Shown here: piece after piece, positions 25,357 to 34,189 of the stretch
How the letters are laid out: every line of letters begins with the position of its first letter
How positions within the stretch are numbered: the stretch's first letter is position 1
Origin: Paenibacillus xylanexedens
GTDB lineage: Bacteria; Bacillota; Bacilli; Paenibacillales; Paenibacillaceae
Direction of reading: 5' to 3'
Length of the DNA: 64,000 bases
Assembly (NCBI RefSeq): GCF_001908275.1
Contig: NZ_CP018620.1
Span: 4,216,001 to 4,280,000, forward strand
Made by a program: the position numbers and the translations under genes
The notes under the pieces: generated by a model
Seen by the model: only the letters and a program-made list of their open reading frames with translations
Databases searched by the model: none
Told to the model about the DNA's origin: nothing

Positions 25357-27033
25357 ATGTTAAAACCAAAATTTAGAACAGCGGGTTTAGCTGTAGTACT
25401 AACAGCTTTGCTGGCTGGGTGCAGTCAGAACAGTTCGTCATCAGCGCCTTCAGCCACAGGTGATGATGAGAACAGTCCAGTCACGTTCTCGTATTACATG
25501 TTCTCTCCAGGCAAGAAGGATGTTCTGGCAAGCGAAACTACCATCGGTAAAGCGTTGCAAGAGCAGACGGGTGTGGACTGGAAGATGGAATATCTGGTAG
25601 GTGATAGTGCTACAAAAGCCGGTGTCATGATTGCCAGTGGAGACTATCCTGATGTCATTAGCTCCAGTGGTGAGATGTCCAAGTTACTGGATGCAGGTGC
25701 CTATATTCCGCTGGATGATCTGATTGAGGAATACGGTCCTAATATCAAAAGGGTGTATGGACCATACTTCGATAAAATGAAAAATGCCGAAGACGGTAAA
25801 ATCTATGCCCTGCCTTATACGGCTAATCAGGGTGAGTATTCAGGTAGTCCAAATGTGGGCGGAGGAGCTTTCTGGATTCAACGATCTGTGCTCAAAGAGT
25901 TTGATTATCCCAAGATCACTACACTGGATGAATATTTTGATCTAATTCAGGATTATAAGGAAAAACATCCAACTGTCGACGGTGCAGACACAATCGGATT
26001 TGTGTCACTTGCGGGTGTGGCTAATAACTTCTTCACACTGCAAAATCCTGCGATGCATCTTGCCGGTTATCCGAACGATGGCAGTGTCATGGTGGACATG
26101 ACTACCCATGAGGCAAAAGTTGTCGCGGGTACAGATGCCCAGAAAAAATGGATTCAGAAGTTGAATGAGATCAATGCTCAAGGCATGCTTGATCCGGAAT
26201 CCTTTACGATGAACAAAGACCAGTACTTGGCCAAGCTGACTTCGGGTCGTGTGTTAGGATACTTCAATTATGGCTGGCAGATTGGGGATGCATCGAAAAA
26301 CCTGCTCTCGGCAGGCATTGATGAGAAGCGCTACGCTCCACTTCCGATTGTGTTTGATGAAGGAATCAAGGATCAGTATGTGGATCCTCCCGGCTTTGTC
26401 AACAACTATGCAACAGGTATCTCGGTGAATGCCAAAGACCCTGTTCGTATCATCAAATATTTTGATAATTTGCTGAAGGAAGAGAATCAGGTTCTGGTGC
26501 AATGGGGAATCAAGGATGAGACGTACAGTGTGGATGAAAAGGGCCGATTCTATTATGCAAATGAAGATCAACGCAAGGCTCATGATGATCTGGAGCTCAG
26601 CCGTAAATTCGGGTTCACCTACTTTGGGACAGACTGGCCGAAATATGGCGGTGAATCTACACTAACCGATGGTAACGCTTATAGCCCTGGCAACCAGCCG
26701 GAAGTGGCCGCTGCATCTTACACCGAGGGAGACAAGAAGTTCCTTGAAGCCTACGGTATCCAAACCTTTAGTGAATTATTTAATAAACCGGAAGAGCGGC
26801 CATGGTTCCCCGCATGGTCCATCGCCCTTGAGCAAGGATCACCTGAACAGATCTTCACCACCAAATCGGATGATCTGCAACGTAAATACTTACCGGAAAT
26901 GATCTTGGGAGCACCATCGAATTTTGATAAGCTGTGGGATGCCTACATGGCTGAATTGAACAAATTGGACAAAGCTGGTTATGAAGCGACCATTACCAAC
27001 GTTGTGAAGGATCGTGTTGCAGGAAAATGGTAA
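25357..27033 (+). CDS. Lipoprotein sugar-binding protein, second copy (module 2)
   Basis: This 558-residue paralogue of the preceding gene is similar from end to end, including the ending VKDRVAGKW that both share. The lipobox is LLAGC with Cys22. Differences cluster in loops such as the segment near residues 155-170, where this copy has an insertion (EYSGSPNVGGGAFWIQ), possibly changing specificity. GGGGG precedes the ATG, 42 bases after the first copy. The simplest reading is tandem duplication followed by divergence, with both copies feeding one permease pair. Confidence 0.92.
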   Translation: MLKPKFRTAGLAVVLTALLAGCSQNSSSSAPSATGDDENSPVTFSYYMFSPGKKDVLASETTIGKALQEQTGVDWKMEYLVGDSATKAGVMIASGDYPDVISSSGEMSKLLDAGAYIPLDDLIEEYGPNIKRVYGPYFDKMKNAEDGKIYALPYTANQGEYSGSPNVGGGAFWIQRSVLKEFDYPKITTLDEYFDLIQDYKEKHPTVDGADTIGFVSLAGVANNFFTLQNPAMHLAGYPNDGSVMVDMTTHEAKVVAGTDAQKKWIQKLNEINAQGMLDPESFTMNKDQYLAKLTSGRVLGYFNYGWQIGDASKNLLSAGIDEKRYAPLPIVFDEGIKDQYVDPPGFVNNYATGISVNAKDPVRIIKYFDNLLKEENQVLVQWGIKDETYSVDEKGRFYYANEDQRKAHDDLELSRKFGFTYFGTDWPKYGGESTLTDGNAYSPGNQPEVAAASYTEGDKKFLEAYGIQTFSELFNKPEERPWFPAWSIALEQGSPEQIFTTKSDDLQRKYLPEMILGAPSNFDKLWDAYMAELNKLDKAGYEATITNVVKDRVAGKW

Positions 27034-27052
27034 TACGAACACTTTAAGTGCG

Positions 27053-27147
27053 TGTTCAAAAGCGGACTTTTGAACAAACACTTTAAAACAAACTGTTACA
27101 TGCGCAGGAGAAGATGACAGAGCATAAACTCCGGCTTTCTCCTCGCA
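27053..27147 (+). promoter_or_regulatory. Two intercistronic stem-loops between binding proteins and permease
   Basis: TGTTCAAAAG at 27053-27062 pairs perfectly with CTTTTGAACA at 27067-27076 over a CGGA loop. A second hairpin pairs TGCG-C-AGGAGAA at 27101-27112 with TTCTCCTCGCA at 27137-27147. Neither has a T-run. As in module 1, they probably stabilise the abundant upstream mRNA or limit permease expression. Confidence 0.65.
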
Positions 27148-27180
27148 TGAATAACAGCACAGGAAAGGAGCAGGTTCACC

Positions 27181-28152
27181 GTGGAGAAACCTAATGTATC
27201 CCTTAACTCGATGCCTCCAGCCTCGAGTCCGAAGGGAACCAGAGCACACTCGTTCTTTAAGCGACTTGTGCAGCAACGAACGCTTGCCTGGATGTGTATT
27301 CCTTTTGTCATCTGGGCTTTTATCTTCAAGTACCTGCCGTTATGGGGATGGACCATGGCTTTTCAGAATTTCAAACCGGCAAGGTCCTTCTCGGATCAGC
27401 AATGGGTAGGTTGGCAACATTATAGTACGTTATTTGAAGACAATACCTTCTACCGGGTGCTGCGAAATACACTCGTTATGAGTTCCATTAAACTGGTGTT
27501 GGGATTTGTGACAGCAATTACGCTGGCTCTCTTGTTGAATGAGCTGAAAAATGTCATATTTAAACGTTTTGTGCAAACCGTCAGTTATCTGCCTCACTTT
27601 ATCTCGTGGGTTGTTGCTTCCAGCATTGTATTAACAGTCCTGTCACCAGACGGAATTATCAATCTGCTGCTGATGAAGCTTCACCTGATTGACAGTCCGG
27701 TACTATGGATGGGGAAAGGAGAATACTTCTGGGGTATTCTGGGGGCAACTGAGGTCTGGAAAGATGTCGGTTGGAACACCATTATCTATCTGGCAGCAAT
27801 TACGGCAATTGATCCGGCGCAATATGAGGCTGCCGAGATTGATGGAGCCAGTCGCTTCAAACGGATGTTATATATCACCCTGCCTGGCTTGAAACCGGTT
27901 ATTGTGATCTTGTTGATCATGAACATGGGAAGTATTCTTGAATCCGGATTCGAACCGCAATATCTGCTGGGTAACGGGATGAATATGGACTATTCGGAGA
28001 ATCTGGACATCTTTGTACTGAAATATGGATTAGGGATGGGGAACTTTTCCTTAGGTACAGCAGCTGGCATATTCAAAACGGTGGTCAGCTTCATCTTCCT
28101 TTTCTCAGCGAACTATATAGCGAAAAAAATGGGAGAGAGCAGACTATTCTAA
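27181..28152 (+). CDS. LplB-type ABC sugar permease (module 2)
   Basis: This 323-residue CUT1 permease has six predicted membrane helices and the EAA loop YEAAEIDGASRFKRML. It is a close relative of the module 1 permease at 5341. The start is GTG, with AAAGGAG about ten bases upstream; no in-frame ATG lies before the first membrane segment. It pairs with the following permease. Confidence 0.92.
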   Translation: MEKPNVSLNSMPPASSPKGTRAHSFFKRLVQQRTLAWMCIPFVIWAFIFKYLPLWGWTMAFQNFKPARSFSDQQWVGWQHYSTLFEDNTFYRVLRNTLVMSSIKLVLGFVTAITLALLLNELKNVIFKRFVQTVSYLPHFISWVVASSIVLTVLSPDGIINLLLMKLHLIDSPVLWMGKGEYFWGILGATEVWKDVGWNTIIYLAAITAIDPAQYEAAEIDGASRFKRMLYITLPGLKPVIVILLIMNMGSILESGFEPQYLLGNGMNMDYSENLDIFVLKYGLGMGNFSLGTAAGIFKTVVSFIFLFSANYIAKKMGESRLF

Positions 28153-28167
28153 AAGGAGGCCTATGCC

Positions 28168-29088
28168 ATGCGTAAAGGAAACACATCCCGCTTGCGGAAT
28201 AGCAGCACCGGGGATCGAGCGTTTGACACTTTTAACATCATCTTCATGGTATGTCTGATGATTGTGACGATCTATCCCTTTGTTAATATGATTGCCGTAT
28301 CTTTCAATAATGCAAACGATGCCATTCGGGGTGGAATATATCTATGGCCTCGTGTATGGACACTGGACAACTACAAATACATTTTTGGCGAATCCGATAT
28401 TTATCACGCAACTCTGATCTCGGCGCTGCGTACGATCATTGGAACCGTGGTGTCCGTCTTCTGTACAGCCATGCTCGCGTATACGGTTAGTCGTCAGGAG
28501 TTTGTGCTACGCAAGTTTGTTACGATGTTTTTTGTATTCACCATGTATTTCAGCGGGGGGTTGATCCCCGGTTATCTGCTGATTCGAGACCTTGGATTGA
28601 TTGGTTCCTTCTGGGTATATATCATTCCGGGTGTAATCGGTGTCTTCAATATGATTGTCATCCGTTCATTTATTGAAGGTCTTCCTGAAGGCATTCTGGA
28701 GTCAGCACGTATTGACGGGGCAGGGGAGTTCACGACATTTATCCGCGTTGTCCTGCCGCTAACGATTCCCGCAATGGCAACCGTATCACTCTTTGTAGCT
28801 GTGGGACAATGGAATTCCTGGTTCGATGTATTCCTGTACAACTCTTCCAATAAAGAATTAAGCACATTGCAATACGAATTGATGAAGATTCTGCAAACTT
28901 CGACGACCTCAGCGACTTCATCAGCAAGTGATGCTTATCAGTCTGCTGAGAGCAATGCAACGGCGGTCACACCAACCTCGATTCGAGCGACCATGACCAT
29001 TATTGCAAGTGTTCCTATTCTGATGGTGTATCCGTTCTTACAGAAATACTTTGTACAGGGCATGACGATTGGCGGCGTGAAGGGGTAG
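28168..29088 (+). CDS. YtcP-type ABC sugar permease (module 2)
   Basis: This 306-residue CUT1 permease has AAAAGGAGG before its ATG. The EAA loop reads ESARIDGAGEFTTF and the C-terminus reads PFLQKYFVQGMTIGGVKG. It is 15 bases from its partner gene. The serine/threonine/alanine-rich stretch TSTTSATSSASDAYQSAESN near residue 250 is a low-complexity periplasmic-side loop, also present in shorter form in the module 1 homologue. Confidence 0.92.
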   Translation: MRKGNTSRLRNSSTGDRAFDTFNIIFMVCLMIVTIYPFVNMIAVSFNNANDAIRGGIYLWPRVWTLDNYKYIFGESDIYHATLISALRTIIGTVVSVFCTAMLAYTVSRQEFVLRKFVTMFFVFTMYFSGGLIPGYLLIRDLGLIGSFWVYIIPGVIGVFNMIVIRSFIEGLPEGILESARIDGAGEFTTFIRVVLPLTIPAMATVSLFVAVGQWNSWFDVFLYNSSNKELSTLQYELMKILQTSTTSATSSASDAYQSAESNATAVTPTSIRATMTIIASVPILMVYPFLQKYFVQGMTIGGVKG

Positions 29089-29185
29089 TGATGAACTGTA
29101 TAACTTCATTGAATCTGTGAAAACGCAACAAACTATACCGCATTAGCGTCTATTCATCCATAGAATAACAACAGGAGTGAAACAA

Positions 29186-31447
29186 ATGCATGTAAAATGG
29201 ATGACGATTATTGGTGCCGTTGTTGGCTCTATGCTTATAGGGGTGGGAACGGCAGCTGCGGAAGAAACGTTTGTTGATCTAAAGTATTCCAAGTGGGCAG
29301 AGGATGGCATCACGTATATGGCGAAACGGGGAACAGTAGCCGGATACGGCAATGGGATCTTCAAGCCAGAGGCACTTGTGACAAGGGCACAAGCCGTCAC
29401 TTTTATGGTGCGCGAGCTTTATCCAGATCAGCTTCAAAGAGCAGTGGAAGGTACAACCTATTCGGATGTTCCAACTACACACCCCTTCCATCGAGAAATC
29501 ATGATAGCTGCTAAAAATGGTCTTGCAAGTGGTTTTCCTAACGGAACTTTCCGTCCGGACGCACCACTTAGCCGCGCAGAGACTGCGGCCTTCCTTACAC
29601 GGGCATATTCACTCGCGGAAGGTAAGAAGCCCGCAGCATGGACAGATACGGACAGGCATTGGGCAGCAGCACCCATTCTTATTATGAGTTCAAACGGCTT
29701 GGTCGGCGGTTATTCAGATGCCACCTTCCGTCCGAATCAAGCTGTCACGCGTGCTGAATATGCCGTATTTATGGCGAGAGTAATTCGCTTCGAACGTGAA
29801 GCGGCCATTCGGACACAAGATTGGGACAAACTGATATCCTATATGACGGTAAGCGAGCAAGTTGGTCAGATGCTTATGCCCGACATTAGGGAATGGAATG
29901 GTAAAGCGACAACGACCGTTAATGAGGGGCTGAAACGCACGATCCATGATCAGGACTTGGGCGGACTTATTCTTTTTGACAAAAATATTGTAGACGTGAC
30001 GCAGCTTACAACGTTCACACATGATATACAAAGAGAAGCAGGTGACATTCCTCTATTTCTTAGCATCGACCAAGAAGGAGGCGTTATTAAGCGAATACCA
30101 GGCGGTACGAACCTGCCAGGTCAAATGGCGCTTGGCGCAACTGGAGATGCAACACTAGCCGAAGCAGCTGGTCAGCTGACAGGGGAGGAGCTGAAGGCAC
30201 TGGGACTGCAGATTAATTTTGGGCCAGTGCTGGACATCAACAGCAATCCAGATAACCCCATCATCGGTATACGGTCGTTTGGCTCGAAGGCGGACTTGGT
30301 AACACGGCTTGGTCTGGCAACAATAAAAGGGCTACAGCAATCAGGGGTGATGGCGGCAGTTAAGCATTTTCCGGGACATGGAGATACAACGGTAGATTCC
30401 CATCTTGGTATGCCTGTGCTTGCCCATAACCGAGAACGGCTTGATGCGGTAGAATTAAAACCGTTTCGGGCTGCGATTGAAAATGGGGCAGAGATGATTA
30501 TGACCGCGCATATTGCTTTCCCTTCCATAGACAACGAACATGTTACTTCCCTCAAGGACGGTGAACGTGTGCCGATTCCTGCCACCTTATCGAAAAAGGT
30601 ACTGACAGGACTGCTTCGCGGAGAGTTGGGATACGAAGGTCTCATTGTGTCGGATGCCTTTACCATGAATGCAATTGCAGAGCATTTTGGGGAGAATCAA
30701 TCGGTAGAACGCGCCGTTTCTGCAGGTGTTGATATCATCCTTATGCCAAAAAAATCAGTAGCGGCCCATCAAACGCTGGTAAACGCGGTGAACAATGGAA
30801 CGATCAAGGATGAAACCATACATGCATCTGTGAAACGAATCTTGGAGATGAAAGCGAAATATGGTTTGTTTGAACGCAGTCAAACTCTTGCGCAAAAGCT
30901 AACTCAGCTTAACGGTATCATCGGATCGAAGGCGCACCGAGCAGTGGAGCAGACAATCGCAGAGCGAGCGGTCACTGTACTCAGCAGTCGCGAAGGTGTG
31001 CTTCCTGATCCAATTCAGCAAGGCGACCGGGTTGTTATTGTCGCAGCCGAGCAGGAACAGGCGAAACAGCTTGAGAAACAACTGTTGCAAGCCGCTAATA
31101 ACCTGTCGTTAAAGACTGAAATATCACTTGTTGGACAAGGCAACATGAATGAAACACTTCAGGCGATTGGCAAAGCCAATTATGTCATTCTTGCTTCTTA
31201 CCAATTCCGCAATGTGGCCAGCCAGTTCGGTTGGAGTGAGTATCAAACCTTGATTAATGCGATGAACAAGAGTAATCAGCGATACACGCTGTTGTCTCTC
31301 GGTAACCCTTACGAAACGATCTATTTGCAGAACGTGCGCTCAGGAATTGCTGTGTATGGAAAGCAGGAGCCAAATACGTCTGCCGGGATCAAAGTATTGC
31401 TTGGTCAACTGAAAGCTGGAGGACAATTACCCGTACTAACGGATTAA
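29186..31447 (+). CDS. SLH-anchored GH3 beta-N-acetylhexosaminidase (NagZ-type)
   Basis: This 753-residue exported enzyme has a signal peptide (cleavage likely after GTAAAEE near residue 25), then three SLH repeats at about residues 28-195 that bind secondary cell-wall polymer, then a GH3 domain. The NagZ signature KHFPGHGDTTVDSHLGMP carries the Asp404/His406 dyad that is the acid/base in this subgroup; the nucleophile is Asp490 in GLIVSDAFTM. It should release GlcNAc from muropeptides or chito-oligosaccharides at the cell surface. I chose the ATG at 29186 with AGGAG eight bases upstream, not the GTG at 29177 that overlaps that site. A weak cre-like sequence (one mismatch) lies at 29118-29131. 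Confidence 0.92.
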   Translation: MHVKWMTIIGAVVGSMLIGVGTAAAEETFVDLKYSKWAEDGITYMAKRGTVAGYGNGIFKPEALVTRAQAVTFMVRELYPDQLQRAVEGTTYSDVPTTHPFHREIMIAAKNGLASGFPNGTFRPDAPLSRAETAAFLTRAYSLAEGKKPAAWTDTDRHWAAAPILIMSSNGLVGGYSDATFRPNQAVTRAEYAVFMARVIRFEREAAIRTQDWDKLISYMTVSEQVGQMLMPDIREWNGKATTTVNEGLKRTIHDQDLGGLILFDKNIVDVTQLTTFTHDIQREAGDIPLFLSIDQEGGVIKRIPGGTNLPGQMALGATGDATLAEAAGQLTGEELKALGLQINFGPVLDINSNPDNPIIGIRSFGSKADLVTRLGLATIKGLQQSGVMAAVKHFPGHGDTTVDSHLGMPVLAHNRERLDAVELKPFRAAIENGAEMIMTAHIAFPSIDNEHVTSLKDGERVPIPATLSKKVLTGLLRGELGYEGLIVSDAFTMNAIAEHFGENQSVERAVSAGVDIILMPKKSVAAHQTLVNAVNNGTIKDETIHASVKRILEMKAKYGLFERSQTLAQKLTQLNGIIGSKAHRAVEQTIAERAVTVLSSREGVLPDPIQQGDRVVIVAAEQEQAKQLEKQLLQAANNLSLKTEISLVGQGNMNETLQAIGKANYVILASYQFRNVASQFGWSEYQTLINAMNKSNQRYTLLSLGNPYETIYLQNVRSGIAVYGKQEPNTSAGIKVLLGQLKAGGQLPVLTD

Positions 31448-31464
31448 CGCTTAATTAATGAAGA

Positions 31465-31504
31465 AAAAAACGGATTCCAGCATACGGAATCCGTTTTTTA
31501 TTTC
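31465..31504. terminator. Bidirectional terminator between NagZ-type and tetR genes
   Basis: AAAAAACGGATTCC at 31465-31478 pairs with GGAATCCGTTTTTT at 31486-31499. A and T tracts on both sides make it usable from either direction for these convergent genes. Confidence 0.88.
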
Positions 31505-31538
31505 AAACTTTTGTTTTATCGATCCATGTACCATGCCA

Positions 31539-32183
31539 TCACTCGGGTATTTCTTCGCTACAAACAAAATGAAGCAGCATCTTCACAAATTGCTCCGTCA
31601 TCCGCATATCCAATGAATTATCATGAGCACCACGAATAGTTACCATGCGCTGGAGCATGCCCATCATCGTTGTGAAGATAAACTGAGCCAGATCCAGCGG
31701 AGGAGATGGATTCTTAATACTGCCGTCAACAACGCCTTGGGATAAAGCGTCCATCAGGAAATGATTTTCTTTCCCGTTCTGGTTGAACTTATCATACTCT
31801 TCTCTTAATTCAGGGCTAAAATCATACATCTCATAGTTGATATCAAACAATTGAATAAACCGGATGTAGTCTGGATGATTCTCGGCATAAACAACCCATG
31901 CATTCAACATAACCGTGAGTTGTTCCCGGCCGTTCAAGTCCTTCGTTGAAGCACGGCTAACTTCATCCGTTAAATGTTCGATCAGTTGCATCTGAATGGC
32001 TAGAAGAAGTTCATCCATTGACTGGAAATGTTTATAAAAGGTCACTCTACTAAGTTCAGCTTTTGTACATACATCCTTAATCTTCACCTGGAGCAATCCA
32101 TATTTCAAAAAAAGCTCCTTACCTGCTGCAATCAAATCATCACGATGTTTATTTCCCAATTGTTGATGCCAGTTTTCATTCAC
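31539..32183 (-). CDS. TetR-family transcriptional regulator
   Basis: This 214-residue repressor has an N-terminal TetR helix-turn-helix (AELSRVTFYKHFQSMDEL near residues 43-60) and a helical ligand-binding C-terminal domain. Its start overlaps the end of the efflux gene upstream by eight bases, so both are made from one message. It probably represses that operon through the dyad at 33416 and is released by a drug-like ligand. Confidence 0.9.
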   Translation of the reverse strand: MNENWHQQLGNKHRDDLIAAGKELFLKYGLLQVKIKDVCTKAELSRVTFYKHFQSMDELLLAIQMQLIEHLTDEVSRASTKDLNGREQLTVMLNAWVVYAENHPDYIRFIQLFDINYEMYDFSPELREEYDKFNQNGKENHFLMDALSQGVVDGSIKNPSPPLDLAQFIFTTMMGMLQRMVTIRGAHDNSLDMRMTEQFVKMLLHFVCSEEIPE

Positions 32184-33378
32184 TTGTATACAATTGTCCT
32201 TTCTTCGAACGAAATGCGTTCAAGGTCAGTCCGAGAGAAGCGAGCAGCATAATTGCACCAAAAATATACGGGAAGTTTATGTTTTTGTCAAACAATAGTC
32301 CTGCGATCAGCGGCCCAATCACCGTGCCGAGACTGGAAAATGTAGTATTCAGACCCGATGCATAACCTTGCCGATCTCCTGCATTTTTGGATATTAACGT
32401 GCTGACCGAAGGTCGTAAAAACGAATTAAAGGCAAAGAATAACGCAGAAGCGAACAACAGAAACACAAGGTTGACCTTAATTAACATTAACAATAAAGCT
32501 ATGGGTGTGATTATTAAGGAGAGACGGATCAACTTAACTTCACCTATTCTCTGTACGAACCAATCCAAAAGCCAGATCTGCACAACGATACCGATAATTG
32601 CGCCCAAAGTAATAATGATGGAGATTGTTGCAGCGTCGAATCCGTATTTTTGCTCTGCGAAAAGCGCGAATACTGTCTCATAACTCATGAGACCAAAGGT
32701 CATGACAAGCAACACAATCAAGTATTTGAAATAGGGGACTTTAAAAGAACTCCAGATTTTCTTGCCCAAGTGATCTCCTTTTTGAAGACGGATGGAGACC
32801 GTTCTTTTCTCGGGGGGAAGTGTCTCAGGCAATAGCAGCGTCATCAGGGCCGCAATCAGTCCCAGACCCGCTGCGAAGAAATAGGGCATGCGAATGCCCA
32901 TCTCGGCGATGAGACCGCCCAGACCAGGTCCGAGAACCATCCCCAAATTCATAGCTGCGCCGAAATAGCCCATACCTTTTGCACGTGTCTCTGGCGTTGT
33001 AATATCGGCGACGTATGCGAGGTTGGCAGGAACCATTAAACCAAGACTGATTCCACCGATAAACCGTGCGACATAGAGGAACGGTAATGACGTCGACAGC
33101 GCAAATATGATATCTGAAATGACAGACAGAAACATACCTGCGATGATCAACTTTTTGCGTCCAAATCGATCAGACAGTTGTCCCCCGAGAGGTGAAAAGA
33201 AGAATTGAGCAGCACCAAAGGCGGCAACTAAAAATCCTGCTACTGTGCCTCCCGCATGAAAAAGCTTCAAATACTCCGGCAATATGGGGATGATCATCCC
33301 TTGCCCCAATAAAGCAATAAACAGATTTAACATCAGAATGAACAGTGGAAAGCGAACTGATTTTGGTAATGTACTCAT
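32176..33378 (-). CDS. MFS multidrug efflux transporter (Bmr/TetA-like, 12 helices)
   Basis: This is a roughly 400-residue major facilitator with 12 predicted helices. Motif A is GGQLSDRFGRKKLI between helices 2 and 3, and the drug:H+ antiporter motif C is GMVLGPGLGGLI in helix 5. It is likely a proton-coupled drug exporter. Three in-frame ATGs at 33399, 33387 and 33378 lie close together; I chose 33378 because AAGGGG sits before it, but 33387 is possible. The overlapping tetR gene forms the rest of the operon. Confidence 0.9.
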   Translation of the reverse strand: MSTLPKSVRFPLFILMLNLFIALLGQGMIIPILPEYLKLFHAGGTVAGFLVAAFGAAQFFFSPLGGQLSDRFGRKKLIIAGMFLSVISDIIFALSTSLPFLYVARFIGGISLGLMVPANLAYVADITTPETRAKGMGYFGAAMNLGMVLGPGLGGLIAEMGIRMPYFFAAGLGLIAALMTLLLPETLPPEKRTVSIRLQKGDHLGKKIWSSFKVPYFKYLIVLLVMTFGLMSYETVFALFAEQKYGFDAATISIIITLGAIIGIVVQIWLLDWFVQRIGEVKLIRLSLIITPIALLLMLIKVNLVFLLFASALFFAFNSFLRPSVSTLISKNAGDRQGYASGLNTTFSSLGTVIGPLIAGLLFDKNINFPYIFGAIMLLASLGLTLNAFRSKKGQLYTSE

Positions 33379-33415
33379 GTACGTCATTAACCCCTTCATT
33401 TACAACTTGTTAACC

Positions 33416-33430
33416 TTTACATTGTGTAAA
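33416..33430. promoter_or_regulatory. Candidate TetR operator
   Basis: TTTACATTGTGTAAA is a perfect dyad (TTTACA/TGTAAA, three-base centre) located 38 bases upstream of the efflux start codon. It could also affect the divergent gene at 33530. Confidence 0.62.
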
Positions 33431-33529
33431 CCATTTTAAATGATTTGAAGGAAATATGTAAATCTTTTTTTTTAGTGAAGCAGTCTAATGAGTAGAGTTA
33501 TAATTGAATTCATACGGAGGTGGGAACAC

Positions 33530-33949
33530 GTGAAATTAGAGGAATTGTTTACGGTACATGTGAACATCGAAGAATCATTTGATTTACAGAATAGCGAAGA
33601 TGATTCGGTTGTCATGATTACTTTTACAGGCAGCGTAACCGGAAAGTACTTTGAGGGAATTGTGCTGGGTGGAGGAGTGGATACGCAGATCATCGGGAAG
33701 AATGGTGGTCCGCATACGCTATCGGCCAGATACATGCTCCAAGGAACCGACAACGCAGGCCATTCCTGCAAAATTTATATCGAAAATAACGGAAATATTG
33801 ATAAAACGCTGAAAACTGCTTTATTTCGTACTTCCCCCAAAATGATTACAGACAGCAAAGCCTTATCCTTCTTGAACCGTGAGGCACTTATTGGAGAAGG
33901 TCATCCGACGGAGTCAGGGATAGATATAAAAATATATAGGGCGCTATGA
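33530..33949 (+). CDS. DUF3237-like protein
   Basis: This 139-residue protein resembles DUF3237 beta-barrel proteins. The pattern is GSVTGKYFEGIVLGGGVDTQ, then LSARYMLQGTDNAGHSCKIY with IENNGN, matching the family's F.G.VLPGG-D and L-ARY-L motifs. Function in the family is not established. I chose the GTG at 33530, nine bases after GGAGGTG; the ATG at 33488 lacks such a site. TATAAT at 33499-33504 may be its -10. It is divergent from the efflux operon. Confidence 0.75.
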   Translation: MKLEELFTVHVNIEESFDLQNSEDDSVVMITFTGSVTGKYFEGIVLGGGVDTQIIGKNGGPHTLSARYMLQGTDNAGHSCKIYIENNGNIDKTLKTALFRTSPKMITDSKALSFLNREALIGEGHPTESGIDIKIYRAL

Positions 33950-34018
33950 TAATGCGAGACATGTGATAACTATTTTGTTCATGTGTCTCGGAGCAAGGTA
34001 GCCTATTATGCTGATTCA

Positions 34019-34043
34019 GAGTCGCTAAGGAGCGGTTCTTTTT
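34019..34043 (+). terminator. Terminator after the DUF3237-like gene
   Basis: GAGTCGCT and AGCGGTTC pair, using two G-T pairs, over an AAGG loop, followed by five Ts. An additional CGAGACA/TGTCTCG dyad lies just upstream at 33955-34000. Bases 34044-34189 hold an AT-rich leader without a clear promoter. Confidence 0.72.
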
Positions 34044-34189
34044 GTCGTATGAGACTTTACGTCAATATTTATATGTATTCTTTTACAATTAATTAACATA
34101 GGATGGATACGGCGCACACACTTCTCACCTATAGTATGATGAGGGAAAATAAACCAAAATCAGGCGGAATAAGGAGAAAACTAATCAAT

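Noticed and set aside
29118..29131. cre box before the SLH-GH3 gene
   Set aside because: It has one mismatch to the relaxed and three to the strict consensus, so it is mentioned only as weak.
32207..32221. Second LexA box at the end of the efflux gene
   Set aside because: GAAC and GTTC are present but separated by seven bases instead of four, and the site is within coding sequence.
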